A DNA stretch of 48,544 bases from Microbulbifer okhotskensis (GCF_023895975.1 NZ_JALBWM010000026.1:1-48544); one strand, 5' to 3'. Positions 1 to 9,477 are shown, counted from the first letter of the stretch. Notes: a model not told the origin generated them from the sequence alone. Numbers and translations: made by a program.

Positions 1-104
1 TAACGCTATCCATTTTGTCTAAAAAACACTCTATGCTTCAAAAAAGATGGCTATTTTAGGTCTATTCTGTTCGTTTTTACACCGATTTATATGGGACAGC
101 CCTG
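1..104 (-). mobile_element. Partial insertion sequence, transposase-start end
   Basis: Positions 84-104 are an exact inverted copy of 48431-48451 at the other end of the window, as expected for the terminal inverted repeats of one IS. Read on the minus strand from 104 inward, the terminal repeat is followed by a short AT-rich leader and an ATG at 13-11 that opens a frame (Met-Asp-Ser-Val) running off the window. I read this as the upstream end and first codons of the transposase. The element's outer edge is 104. Positions 105-282 contain no gene I can support. The IS family is not certain; see the copy at 48431. Confidence 0.6.
84..104 (-). repeat. Terminal inverted repeat of IS (left copy)
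   Basis: This is a 21-base sequence matching 48431-48451 in inverted orientation with no mismatch. Read from the outer edge inward it begins CAGGGCTGTCCC. Identity stops right after the 21 bases, as at a true terminal repeat. Confidence 0.75.
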
Positions 105-282
105 CAAACCGGTCTATCACCGGCGCCTCTATCGTTGTGAAGTTACGCATATAATAAATCAGAAAAGAGAATCACAAGTTTCTATCTTAACACTCCCAAT
201 GCAACAAAAAATGAGAGACCGCCTTTATATTTTGACTGACCACCTGCTTGCGGCCAGAATCGCTTAAAATTATCCCATTTTG

Positions 283-1485
283 TTAAGGTGCCTGGATCTT
301 CTGCATGCAGGATTTGTTTTCTTCAATCAATTTATTGGAGTAGCCCCGAAGATGCCCCAGTAAATCATGGTCAAAAATTCCTACAAAGGGCTTATTAATA
401 TCGACGTTAAGATAATCGTATTCAATCCGCCCCTTTCCCGAAAGGGCTTTGGCAATTTCCAATGTGTAAAGTTGATTTTTATCCATTGAGCGCTGGATAT
501 TTGCCAATGCATCGCGTGCCCAGTGTATGCGCCCCCACTTTCGCAGAGAATGATAGCCAATAGTTGAACTGAGCAATCTCGGGTATCCAGAACACAAAAC
601 CAGAATATAGTACTCCTTATTCGGAAACTCACGAATAATATCACGTAGTATCATGCTTGCTGGATTATTCATAGCTATAGCTGCATCTGCAAATACACTG
701 CCAAACCTCTTCATCTCAATAGCAGCATCAGTAAATTGTAGCGCTTTGTATTCAGTGCGATTAGCCTCAAAGGAAACTGGAGGGAATGCTGTTTCTGCGC
801 TAACTGCAGCCGTCATTAACTGATACAAACTATTGGTGGGCAGATCCATAACGGTATCACCCCGATTCTTAAACAAGCACACCTCCCCACTATCAATATT
901 TAGCGAAGGAACAATTACATACTTTTCCAGATCAGTAAATCCAAGACTCTTGGTATAGTATTTTTCCATAACCTCATGCAAGCGCCCCCCGAAATAAGAG
1001 GGTGAGAAAAGACCCGCACCGGTTAATAGCTTGTGATACCATGGTGGGCCAAAAAGGTAACCAGCCTCATCCTTATAAACGTTTATCAAATATTCCAAAT
1101 GTGAAATATTCTTGCCGTAATGGTCAGGGATAGCATCACCTGGAATATTAACACCAGTTGCTATAACCGCTCCTGTTGACACGCCAGCGAACACATCGAA
1201 AACTTCATTTATCGGCCTCCCCAACCCCCTCTCAAGATGCTGCAAAACATAGAGAGGAATAAGACCACGAACGCCGCCACCTGTCACAATCAACACCTTG
1301 ATCCGATCTCGCCCCTGAAGATAGTCGACACTTCTGACTGAATCGTGCGAGATTAATTTTCTATTAAAGGTCACCGACTGGGCAAAATAATTATTGTAGA
1401 CATAGGAAAACAAAGCATAAACACCTGCCATGGGTGCTAAAGTTAAAAGCGTCTTCCTTATCAAACTCCCAGCCCATCTCAGCAT
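283..1485 (-). CDS. Patatin-like phospholipase / acyl hydrolase
   Basis: Predicted 400-aa lipid acyl hydrolase of the patatin family (Ser-Asp dyad). Near the N-terminus a hydrophobic stretch (residues about 12-30) suggests a signal anchor. It is followed by the glycine-rich oxyanion loop GGGVRG (about 69-74), the nucleophile elbow GVSTG with Ser103, and a DAAIAMNNP segment with the likely catalytic Asp267. A nearby TDAAIEM repeats the pattern, so the Asp assignment is probable rather than certain. I chose the ATG at 1485 because an AGAGGTAG ribosome site precedes it. An in-frame start at 1545 would add 20 residues and disrupt the membrane-anchor N-terminus. It is monocistronic, with the IS edge about 180 bases beyond its stop. 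The substrate cannot be read from the sequence. Confidence 0.85.
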   Translation of the reverse strand: MLRWAGSLIRKTLLTLAPMAGVYALFSYVYNNYFAQSVTFNRKLISHDSVRSVDYLQGRDRIKVLIVTGGGVRGLIPLYVLQHLERGLGRPINEVFDVFAGVSTGAVIATGVNIPGDAIPDHYGKNISHLEYLINVYKDEAGYLFGPPWYHKLLTGAGLFSPSYFGGRLHEVMEKYYTKSLGFTDLEKYVIVPSLNIDSGEVCLFKNRGDTVMDLPTNSLYQLMTAAVSAETAFPPVSFEANRTEYKALQFTDAAIEMKRFGSVFADAAIAMNNPASMILRDIIREFPNKEYYILVLCSGYPRLLSSTIGYHSLRKWGRIHWARDALANIQRSMDKNQLYTLEIAKALSGKGRIEYDYLNVDINKPFVGIFDHDLLGHLRGYSNKLIEENKSCMQKIQAP

Positions 1486-1824
1486 GACTCTACCTCTAGG
1501 CTTGCTGACCAGAAAATACAAATGTAACTCACAACAAACAATCACATGTCACAAATGATAACGTAAGACACTCACTATTAAGGGTGTAAGGCAAGCTGGG
1601 AAATCAAAATAAATTTTTAACTTATGAGAAAAGACTAGAATATTCAAGTTTTAAAAAAATAAGAACTCCACTTAATCTTCGACCAACAGCTTCCCTACTG
1701 CGTGGAAATCCAAAAACAAGAATGCTTTCAGAAAAAAAGGAAGGCGAATGAAAACCCTGGACACCAGAAAATTTCCACCCCCCATTTTCATTCTGAACCG
1801 CAATAATGCAATGACGCAGCAGAC

Positions 1825-1853
1825 AAAAAAGGGAAGCTTAGCTTCCCTTTTTT
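1825..1853 (-). terminator. Rho-independent terminator after the S9 peptidase gene
   Basis: A perfect stem pairs AAAAAAGGGAAGC with GCTTCCCTTTTTT around a TTA loop. It lies 60 bases past the stop of the oligopeptidase gene. The A and T runs on both sides would let it work in both directions. Confidence 0.85.
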
Positions 1854-1913
1854 CAATTTCTATATTCAACCTTCTTGATATCAGGGCAAATTTTTAAACT
1901 TTTGCAATGGAGG

Positions 1914-4097
1914 TCACTCAACTCTGGCTGCAGCCTCACCCACACCCAGCAGGTCCAAATAAAATGCATACTGCAAGGCCGTTTCGTGATAACGGCGGAA
2001 GCGGCCGGATGAGCCACCATGCCCAGCCTCCATATTCACATTAAATAACAGCTGGTTCTTATCCGTTTTTAGTTCACGCAATTTTGCCACCCATTTCATG
2101 GGTTCAAAATATTGCACCTGAGAGTCATGCAGACCAGTGGTTACCAAAATATTGGGGTAATCCTGAGCCTTTACCTGATCATAGGGAGAGTAAGACAGCA
2201 TATATTCATAGCTATCTTTATTATTGGGATTTCCCCACTCATCGTACTCATTGACCGTCAAAGGAATTGATTCATCCAGCATGGTGGTCACAACATCGAC
2301 AAACGGCACAGCTGCAGTAACACCTCGGTATAAGTCCGGGGCCATATTCACTACCGCGCCCATCAGCAGCCCTCCGGCACTCCCGCCGGAAGCAAAGATC
2401 TTATCGGAAGCACCATATTTTAGCTGAGTCAAACCCTTAGTGACATCGACAAAGTCGGTGAAAGTATTCTTTTTGTTGAACATCTTTCCATCTTCATACC
2501 ATGCTCTTCCCAACTTCTGACCACCACGAATATGCGCTATGGCAAATACAAAGCCACGATCAAGAAGGGAAACGACTGAAGATCGGAATCGAGGGTCTAC
2601 TGTACTACCGTAGGAACCATAGGCATACTGCAGCAGTGGATTGGTGCCGTCATGTTTAAATTTATCTTTACAATAAACCAAAGAAACCGGTACTTTTACT
2701 CCATCTCGCGCAGTTATCAGAATTCCTTCACTCTGATAATACTCTGGATCAAAACCACCCGGAATTTTATCCTGCTTCAACAGCTGTAACTCCCCACTAT
2801 CCAGCTCGGCCTGATACACACTTTTAGGTGTGGTCAAACTGGAATAAGAGATCCGCACACTATCGGAATCCAGGTTGGGATTTGCGCTCAAACTCAATTG
2901 ATAAACTGGATCATTAAAACCTACCTGAAGATCCTTATCATTTTCCAGATTAATAATCCTCAATCCAGTCTGACCACTCTTCCGCTCTATCAGAGCCAAG
3001 TGTTGATCAAATAATGTAAAGTCTTCCAGTAAAACTTTGCTGTTATGAGGTATGACATCCTTCCATTTGGATTTATCTGCCGCGCTCTGCGTGGCGACTT
3101 TCATCAGGCGGAAATTCTCCGCCTGCCAGTTAGTCAGAATATAAAAGTTGCTCCCTAATTTTTGAGCTGAATATTCATGGCCTTTCTCACGAGGATAGAG
3201 AGGAGAAAACTCAGCCAAAGGCGTTTCCGCATTCAAAATTGACTGACCACTGCTGGTAGTAGAACTGTGGTGAATATTCACCTGAGTTCCATCTCTGGAC
3301 TTGGAGATCCAGGTATAGAAGGCTTTGTCAGCCTCCTCGTACACCATCACATCCTCACTCTGTGGTGTACCCAACTTATGGCGCATTACCTGATAGCCAA
3401 GGAGAGTCTGCCGATCTTTATTGATATAGAACACAGTCCGATTGTCATTTGCCCAAACAGCTACCGGTGAAGCGTTCTCCAGCTTGTCCGGCAATAACTC
3501 ACCGGTTTTTAAGTTTTTGAAGCGAATCGTGTAAACACGTCGCCCCATATTGTCCTCTGGGTAGGCCAACAACTGATTACTGGGAGAAACTGCCAACCGC
3601 CCAACACTGAAATAGCCACTATCTTGTGCCAGCGCATTGACATCCAACATCACCTCCTCAGGGGCCTCCTGAGTGCCTTTGCGCCGTGCATGAACTGCAT
3701 ATTCTTTTTCTGGTAGGTAGCGGGTGTGGTACCAATAGCCATTGTAATAAACCGGTACCGTAGATTTATCTTTCTCCAAGCGACCGGTCATTTCTTCGAA
3801 TAGTGCGTCTTGCAATGCCTTGGTGTGCTGCATAACCGAATCGGTATAAGCATTTTCCGCTTCCAGGTGAGCAATAACTTCCGGGGCCTTGCGCTCATCA
3901 TCGCGCATCCAATAGTAGTTATCGACACGCTCATGGCCATGTATCAACATCTTATGGGGGACCTTCTGGGCCATCGGCGCAGAGGCCTGCCCGGTGGATG
4001 AGGTCATTTCCTCCTCCTGGATTTTCTGCTCTTTGTCCGCTTCGCCACAGCCCACCAAGCCTATAGCGAGCATTAGGACTGCTGTAGTATTTCTCAT
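1914..4097 (-). CDS. Prolyl oligopeptidase family (S9A), oligopeptidase B-like lipoprotein
   Basis: A 727-aa serine peptidase. The N-terminal half fits the seven-bladed propeller of S9A enzymes and opens with the typical HGHERVDNYYWMRDD segment. The C-terminal alpha/beta-hydrolase domain carries GGSAGG (Ser about 573), LHDSQV (Asp about 658) and AGHGG (His about 693), a complete catalytic triad. Oligopeptidase B cleaves short peptides after basic residues. What differs from cytoplasmic PtrB (about 686 aa) is the N-terminus, a short hydrophobic signal ending in LVGC, which is a lipobox. This enzyme is therefore probably anchored in the envelope, with a Glu/Gln-rich linker before the peptidase. 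It stands alone, with a strong terminator downstream. The family is certain; the preference for basic residues is inferred. Confidence 0.92.
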   Translation of the reverse strand: MRNTTAVLMLAIGLVGCGEADKEQKIQEEEMTSSTGQASAPMAQKVPHKMLIHGHERVDNYYWMRDDERKAPEVIAHLEAENAYTDSVMQHTKALQDALFEEMTGRLEKDKSTVPVYYNGYWYHTRYLPEKEYAVHARRKGTQEAPEEVMLDVNALAQDSGYFSVGRLAVSPSNQLLAYPEDNMGRRVYTIRFKNLKTGELLPDKLENASPVAVWANDNRTVFYINKDRQTLLGYQVMRHKLGTPQSEDVMVYEEADKAFYTWISKSRDGTQVNIHHSSTTSSGQSILNAETPLAEFSPLYPREKGHEYSAQKLGSNFYILTNWQAENFRLMKVATQSAADKSKWKDVIPHNSKVLLEDFTLFDQHLALIERKSGQTGLRIINLENDKDLQVGFNDPVYQLSLSANPNLDSDSVRISYSSLTTPKSVYQAELDSGELQLLKQDKIPGGFDPEYYQSEGILITARDGVKVPVSLVYCKDKFKHDGTNPLLQYAYGSYGSTVDPRFRSSVVSLLDRGFVFAIAHIRGGQKLGRAWYEDGKMFNKKNTFTDFVDVTKGLTQLKYGASDKIFASGGSAGGLLMGAVVNMAPDLYRGVTAAVPFVDVVTTMLDESIPLTVNEYDEWGNPNNKDSYEYMLSYSPYDQVKAQDYPNILVTTGLHDSQVQYFEPMKWVAKLRELKTDKNQLLFNVNMEAGHGGSSGRFRRYHETALQYAFYLDLLGVGEAAARVE

Positions 4098-4208
4098 TTA
4101 TTGCTACCCTTCCAGTCGATGTATTTTTATATTCATTCGTCACCTGTTGAATAGTATTTTTTAACAAATGGCGAGCATCCATAAACCTTTCTAGGTCAGT
4201 TCGTCCAA

Positions 4209-4484
4209 CTAGGTCAGCTCATCAACGAGCCGCATAGCTTCCTGAGCATCAAGCTTTTTTCTTGCGCCAGATTTCTCTTCGGTTTGCTTTTCATACCCCG
4301 ATTGCTTTGCCGGACGCTGTGATACTGTGACGACGCGGGCCATGGCCTGATACGGATAGCCTGCATTGAAGGCAAGTCCACCGACAGGCTTCCACCCTTC
4401 ATTGAGCATTTGGCTGACTTTCTCCTCAAGGCTTGTAAACCCAGACTTGCCTACAGCAACCATATATTCTGCTTTTTTCACCAC
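4209..4484 (-). CDS. DUF1737 domain protein
   Basis: A 91-aa protein whose first half matches the DUF1737 pattern: a beta strand, a helix with LEEKVSQMLNEGW, then KPVGGLAF and a QAMAR segment. The second half is charged, Lys/Glu-rich and probably disordered. DUF1737 has no assigned function. The start is the first of two tandem GTG codons (4484 and 4481), and neither has a strong ribosome site. The gap to the downstream peptidase gene is 111 bases, so joint transcription is possible but not shown. Nothing recognisable lies in 4485-4675. Confidence 0.7.
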   Translation of the reverse strand: MVKKAEYMVAVGKSGFTSLEEKVSQMLNEGWKPVGGLAFNAGYPYQAMARVVTVSQRPAKQSGYEKQTEEKSGARKKLDAQEAMRLVDELT

Positions 4485-4675
4485 TACTTCTGTATGACAA
4501 CGATACGCTGCTGTCTCCCAGATACTAGAAAGACGGGAAAAGAATCTACTCTTAACTTCCGACCAGCTAGTAAATACACTTTACCAAAATCGAATTTACC
4601 TGAGCTACAGGTTCAATCAGACCTCGAGCTAGTTATACTCTTGTTGATTTTAAGATACTTTGCGTAAGGCAGAAA

Positions 4676-6055
4676 CTACCCGGCCAATATCAACCAGCTC
4701 ATTCCCGCAATAATCAGCGATGCTGTCACACTAAGCACAGCACCTTCACGCACCATATCCTGTATCCGAATCTTTCCTGTGCCATAGGCAATGGCGTTGG
4801 GCGCAGTGGCCACCGGCAGCATAAAGGCACAACTCGCACTCATCGCTGCGGGTATCATTAAAACCATGGGCTCAAACCCCGCTGAAGTGGCCGCTACTGC
4901 GAGAATTGGCATCAATAGCGTGGCAGTTGCCGTATTACTGGTGATTTCTGTCAGGAATGTTACACCCAGACATAGCAGTACAAGCATTAGCCAGAGCGGC
5001 ATCGCTGTGAGGAAAGTGAGCCCGTTGCCGAGCATATCGCTCAAGCCAGAAGTGGAGAATCCTTTTGCCAGAGCAATACCGCCAGCAAACAGCAGTAACA
5101 TTCCCCAGGGTATGGTTTCAGCTGTCTGCCAGTCCAATAAGCGTCCACCTTTGCCGTTAGGGACCAGGAACATAGTGATCACCGCAGCGAGAGCGACAGT
5201 ACCGTCACCCGCTGAATCAACACCAATCAGGTCACTCCAGCCACCCAAAGGCGCATTGCGTGTTACCCACAACAGAATCGCAGCGGCGAACACCATCAGC
5301 GTGCGCTTTTCTTCCGCCCGCCACTCGCCCACTGCTGGAAGTTCAATTTCGTTTTTAAGGTGAATATTGCGGGTGAGCCAGAGGGCCATTATGGGCAACG
5401 TTACCAGAGCAACCGGAATACCTATTTTCATCCATTCCAGAAAACTAAACTCACGCCCCGTCACTTCCTCGTAAACCCCCATAAAAATAACATTGGGCGG
5501 TGTTCCCAGTGGCGTCCCTACGCCGCCCAAACTCGCGGCGTAGGCGATACCTAATATCAAAGCGATACTCAAGCGTTCATCGTTGATCCGGGAAAGGATT
5601 GCCAGGGCAATCGGGAGCATCATCAATGTTGTGGCGGTATTGGAAATCCACATACTGAGAAAGCCCGCCGCCAACATAAATCCGAACACCAATCTGCGAC
5701 CACTGGAGACCCCGACAATTCTCAGCATATAGAGCGCTAGCCGCTCGTGGGCCCCACTCTTTTCCAGGGCTTTGGATAAGATAAAAGCGCCCATTAACAG
5801 CAGGATCACATGACTGCCCAGAGATGCTGCCACTTCCCGATGATCAGTCACTCCAAAAAGGGGCAATAACACCAGTGGCACCAGCGACGTTGCCGGGATC
5901 GGCAGAGCCTCAGTAACCCACCAAATGACGGTGAGTAAAGTAATCGCCGCAGTTACTGCAGGCAGGTACTGTATCCCCATCGCGGTTAAAAATAGATAGA
6001 AAGCCACTGCAAAAAGTGGTCCTAATGCAATAAAGCGCTGCCGTACAATCGACAT
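4676..6055 (-). CDS. DASS/SLC13 family sodium:dicarboxylate (anion) symporter
   Basis: A 459-aa inner-membrane carrier with about a dozen hydrophobic segments. The two family signatures are present as internal repeats: ISNTATTLMMLP in the first half and TSNTATATLLMP in the second. The SNT motifs bind Na+ and the substrate carboxylates in this family (VcINDY type). It most likely imports C4-dicarboxylates or related anions, which would feed the TCA enzymes encoded later in the window, but sulfate or other anions cannot be excluded. The start at 6055 is preceded by GGGGAA at good spacing. A start at 6073 would add six residues with no better ribosome site. Confidence 0.9.
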   Translation of the reverse strand: MSIVRQRFIALGPLFAVAFYLFLTAMGIQYLPAVTAAITLLTVIWWVTEALPIPATSLVPLVLLPLFGVTDHREVAASLGSHVILLLMGAFILSKALEKSGAHERLALYMLRIVGVSSGRRLVFGFMLAAGFLSMWISNTATTLMMLPIALAILSRINDERLSIALILGIAYAASLGGVGTPLGTPPNVIFMGVYEEVTGREFSFLEWMKIGIPVALVTLPIMALWLTRNIHLKNEIELPAVGEWRAEEKRTLMVFAAAILLWVTRNAPLGGWSDLIGVDSAGDGTVALAAVITMFLVPNGKGGRLLDWQTAETIPWGMLLLFAGGIALAKGFSTSGLSDMLGNGLTFLTAMPLWLMLVLLCLGVTFLTEITSNTATATLLMPILAVAATSAGFEPMVLMIPAAMSASCAFMLPVATAPNAIAYGTGKIRIQDMVREGAVLSVTASLIIAGMSWLILAG

Positions 6056-6473
6056 ATTTTCCCCATTACCCAAGGGTTAAGTTTCTTATTGGTTTGAATC
6101 TTGGAAAAGCAACAACCACTTCTTCCAAGTGGCCAAACAAAATACAAGAAAGTTACCAGTTTGAGCAGCTTTTTTTTAAGCGGGGAACAGCATAGAAAGT
6201 AAAATCCAATGGGGAAAAAATGTAACAGGTGCTGTTTTAGGAGTCAAAAATGTCATCAAAAGATTGGCGGCTTGGACTCAACCCACCTTTTAAGTAGGTT
6301 GAAATCAAAAATCCTATTAGCCATTCATGTACGAATCTAAAATATGACATTCCATTCATTTCATTCTTTCTCCAACTTAATGATGCGCTTAAATTTTATT
6401 CACAAGTAACATTGGTCTTGCCATCATTCTGCAGTCTGTATCGGCACACAACCAACGTTTTTAGAGGTACCCC
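6056..6473. other. Intergenic region between the anion transporter and the barrel pseudogene
   Basis: No coding sequence is supported here. It holds the divergent promoters of the two flanking genes and one small imperfect hairpin at 6278-6302 (TCAACCCAC pairing with GTAGGTTGA, one mismatch). The sequence is AT-rich with homopolymer A/T runs. I cannot place a promoter with confidence. Confidence 0.5.
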
Positions 6474-7151
6474 TTGAAGCACATCGCACTCGTCTCCCTT
6501 ATCGCACTGATCTGCGTCAGTGTTAACGCTGAAGAGCAACCCTCTTACCTAAAGACTTCTCTTGGGCACATGAGCCTGAACTCTGAAGACGCTTATGCGA
6601 TTCGAGAAGAGCCTAACCTAAGGGGTTACGCCTTCACTTTTGGCTATCGGATCAATGAATCCCTGTCAATTGAAGGTTCCATGGCCAACCTGGGTGATAT
6701 TTGCAGGGGATATGAGTTCCAAGGTACTGGATACAAGTACTATTACGCTAGTGATGATGTGATAGTCATCGCAGACTACAAACACGAGAGGCAAAGCGAA
6801 AGAAAATACAAATCATATGGCCTGAGCCTCGTTCTCACCAAAGAGCTCCAGTAAAACCTGAGTGCTGGTATTCGCTTGGGCGTTCATATGTGATGTGAGG
6901 ACTCAAGTGGGCAAGTTGAGGAAACGGGCATTCTCAACTTCTATAACGAGCCTGAAGAGTTTTTAGGAGCGGAACCCCTCGATAGAAGTTACAGCTGGAA
7001 CAGCGCCAAAAATAGTAGCAGTAACCCCTACTATGGCGCTGAAGTAAACTGGTTAACTGGCGACTGGGGGATTAGCCTGGCACACACTATCTACGAGATA
7101 CGCGATGAAAGTGCCAACCTTTCAGCCGTCGGCGTGACTGACAGCTTCTAA
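6474..7151 (+). pseudogene. Outer-membrane beta-barrel protein gene broken by two in-frame stops
   Basis: The frame opens with TTG at 6474 behind AGAGGT. It encodes a signal peptide (hydrophobic core, cleavage after VNA) and alternating barrel-type strands such as GYAFTFGYRI and SYGLSLVLTKEL. A TAA at 6852 ends it after 126 codons. The same frame continues with barrel-like sequence (NLSAGIRLGVHM), meets a TGA at 6891, and then runs open to a TAA at 7149, ending in a strand that finishes in Phe, as barrels do. The intact protein would have been about 225 aa, like OmpA/OMP_b-brl small barrels. Each stop is one substitution from a sense codon (TAA from AAA, CAA or GAA; TGA from TGG). I read it as recently inactivated. 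A sequencing error would have to occur twice. Confidence 0.75.
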
Positions 7152-7339
7152 CCCCACTGAGAAATGCTAGAGCCTTGTACGCAAGTACTTGCTTACATGA
7201 CAATCAAGGCTCAATCATCAATCTAATCACTGAACGCCCTTCTTTAAGCACCGGTACCCTGCCGCCCTGTACATCTTGTTGGTATCCGTCAAACTATCGC
7301 CCACAATAGCTAGTCATTAAGAGAAGATGGAAGGGAAGC

Positions 7340-7936
7340 ATGAGTAATATACCCAATACAGTGGAAGTCCTGGAAAAGCTCCGCTGGAATGCCCACCTGT
7401 GCAAGCACAGCCACTTTCGCGCATCCATGAAGGGGCGCAACCTGCACGTGCTTTGCGGCGTTCCTATCGTGGTTGTAAACCTGTTTCTCGGCTCGCTATT
7501 CTTCTCGCTAATCAACGCGGAACTACCGGACTGGACCAAATGGACCGGCGCAGCTTTAGCACTTCTGGCTGCCTTACTGGGTGGTGTGCAAACCTTTTTT
7601 AACTTTAAAAAGAACTATGAGGGGCATCGCCAAGTCGGCAATGAGTACCTGGCGATTGCCAGGGAATGTGAACGCTTGATTGCTCTTTACTTTGATCGCA
7701 TTCTGGACCTGGAGCATCTGTCTAAAAAAATCTCCGAACTGAACACGCGTTACAGCGAAATTAACCAAAGAGCAGAAGAATTTATCGTATCCGATCAAGT
7801 TTATCGACAGGCGATACATCTACAAAACCAAAAAGCCAACCGGGAGCCGTCACTGGTTGAACAAATGCGCAACCGACAGGCCTCTGCCCAACGCGTCGCC
7901 GAGGAAGCCCTTGAGATAGCTGAAAGCAGCCAATAG
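7340..7936 (+). CDS. SLATT-domain two-helix membrane protein
   Basis: A 198-aa protein with the SLATT layout: an amphipathic N-terminal helix, two transmembrane helices (about residues 33-60 and 68-87), and a long helical C-terminal part with an invariant-looking GHRQVGNEYLAIARECERL segment. SLATT domains were defined computationally as predicted membrane-perturbing effectors that accompany nucleotide-second-messenger sensors in conflict systems. No cyclase or sensor partner is next to this one. AAGGGA precedes the ATG. The next gene, an RNA methyltransferase, starts 81 bases on and may share the transcript. The fold assignment is by pattern recognition; the function is unknown. Confidence 0.7.
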   Translation: MSNIPNTVEVLEKLRWNAHLCKHSHFRASMKGRNLHVLCGVPIVVVNLFLGSLFFSLINAELPDWTKWTGAALALLAALLGGVQTFFNFKKNYEGHRQVGNEYLAIARECERLIALYFDRILDLEHLSKKISELNTRYSEINQRAEEFIVSDQVYRQAIHLQNQKANREPSLVEQMRNRQASAQRVAEEALEIAESSQ

Positions 7937-8017
7937 ACGGTTCAAATCTCTACAAACACCGACATCACCACGGGGGAGCATAAGCTTCCCTTATCGATTT
8001 AGCAGTAACGACTCGAT

Positions 8018-8536
8018 ATGCAAATAGACCATAGCAGCCACCAACCAACCGCAAGTACTCACCCCTTGTGTTTTCTGGCCACGAATATCGGTACACCCAG
8101 TAATGTAGGTGGGCTGTTTCGAATTGCCGATGCGCTGGGAGTTGAAAAAATTTATCTAACTGGTGAAAGCCTGGTACCACCCAACTCAAAAATTCGAAAA
8201 ATTTCCAGGTCAACGGAAAAATATGTTCCCTATGAGTATCGTCAATCGGCACTTGATACAGCGCAAATGCTACGAGATCGTGGTTATCGTCTGATCTGTC
8301 TGGAAATTGCTTCAAATAGCATCGAGCTCAGACAACTGCCTATTCTCCATAATGAGAAGGTATGTTTGATATTGGGGTCGGAAAAAGATGGAGTCGGGAC
8401 TGCACTCTTAAAAATGGTGGATACTATTGTTCATATCCCTATGCTAGGGGTTAACTCCTCAATGAATGTAGCCTCCGCCTGTGCCATAGCAACCTATGTC
8501 ATTCTGGATAAAATGGCAATGAGGGGGGGACAATAA
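8018..8536 (+). CDS. TrmH/SpoU-family RNA 2'-O-methyltransferase
   Basis: A 172-aa single-domain SPOUT methyltransferase. The three family motifs are present in order: NIGTPSNVGGLFR (motif 1, with Asn and Arg), LILGSEKDGV (motif 2, SAM-binding knot) and IPMLGVNSSMNVASA (motif 3). The enzyme would transfer a methyl group from SAM to a ribose 2'-OH in tRNA or rRNA. There is no N-terminal substrate-binding extension, so the target cannot be named. The stop is only seven bases from the convergent stop of the aldo/keto reductase gene. Confidence 0.88.
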   Translation: MQIDHSSHQPTASTHPLCFLATNIGTPSNVGGLFRIADALGVEKIYLTGESLVPPNSKIRKISRSTEKYVPYEYRQSALDTAQMLRDRGYRLICLEIASNSIELRQLPILHNEKVCLILGSEKDGVGTALLKMVDTIVHIPMLGVNSSMNVASACAIATYVILDKMAMRGGQ

Positions 8537-8543
8537 TCCCGCC

Positions 8544-9428
8544 TCAATCTGGAACCTTCACCATTACATGTGTTTGATTAGCGTAATCGGGATCACCACC
8601 CAATCTCTTATTACAATTTAATTCGTTGATAGAATTAATTTCCGAGTGGCTTAAGTTGAAATTCGACAATAAAAAATTATTACGCATATTTTCCAAACTT
8701 TCAGACTTGGGAATAACGATTCGATGCTGCTGAATATTCCACTTTAGAATAATCTGCCCGGGCCCCACATCATGATCCTTGGCTATCTCTAAAATGACAG
8801 GATCTACCAGCGGCTTTTCATGTTCACTCACTGCACTCCAAGCTGAACCCGATCCCAAAGGAGCCCAGCAACTGATCGCAATTTTGTGAAATTGGCAATA
8901 ATCCACCAAAGGTTGCTGAGTAAAGTAAGGGTGCAACTCAATCTGGTTACATACCGGGCGCACTTCGGCAAAGGTAGCTAACTGCTCAATATCGGATTTA
9001 CGGAAATTGGAAAGTCCCAGGGCGCGTACTTTCTTTTGCTGGTAAAGCGCTTCCATCGCCTCCCAAGTCTCTCTTGTATAGGCCGGTACCGGCCAGTGGA
9101 CCAGATATAAGTCCAAATACTCTAACTGAAGGCGCTCCAGACTACGGGCAAAAGCATCATGGGTTTTCGTATTGCCCTGCTCTGTATCCCAAACTTTACT
9201 GGTAATGAACAATTCTTCTCGCGGCAATCCAGACTCTTTGAGTGCACGCCCCAAGGCTCGCTCATTACCGTATACGGACGCCGTGTCGAAATGTCGATAG
9301 CCTAGGGATATGGCTTTTAAAATAACTTCGCTTACATATTCATCATCCTGCTGCCAACTGCCAATTGCAGCCATCCCCATACCCAATTGAGGAATCTCAA
9401 CACCGTTATTCAATTCGATAAAATACAT
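8544..9428 (-). CDS. Aldo/keto reductase
   Basis: A 294-aa NADPH-dependent reductase with an (alpha/beta)8 barrel. The catalytic tetrad is visible: Asp and Tyr in DTASVYGNE, Lys in TSKVWD and His in VHWPVP. The C-terminal cofactor-binding segment IVIPKSESLENMRNN is typical of the family (compare 2,5-diketo-D-gluconate reductases). The substrate is unknown. I start at the ATG at 9428 because AAAGGA lies eight bases upstream. A TTG two codons earlier is possible but overlaps the spacer. Confidence 0.9.
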   Translation of the reverse strand: MYFIELNNGVEIPQLGMGMAAIGSWQQDDEYVSEVILKAISLGYRHFDTASVYGNERALGRALKESGLPREELFITSKVWDTEQGNTKTHDAFARSLERLQLEYLDLYLVHWPVPAYTRETWEAMEALYQQKKVRALGLSNFRKSDIEQLATFAEVRPVCNQIELHPYFTQQPLVDYCQFHKIAISCWAPLGSGSAWSAVSEHEKPLVDPVILEIAKDHDVGPGQIILKWNIQQHRIVIPKSESLENMRNNFLLSNFNLSHSEINSINELNCNKRLGGDPDYANQTHVMVKVPD

Positions 9429-9477
9429 AATCAAAATCCTTTCTAACAGCTGTAAAATGCATCAACCAAGGCCTTTA

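Noticed and set aside
1672..1869. 65-codon minus-strand frame next to the S9 peptidase
   Set aside because: It runs through the perfect terminator at 1825-1853 and has no ribosome site.
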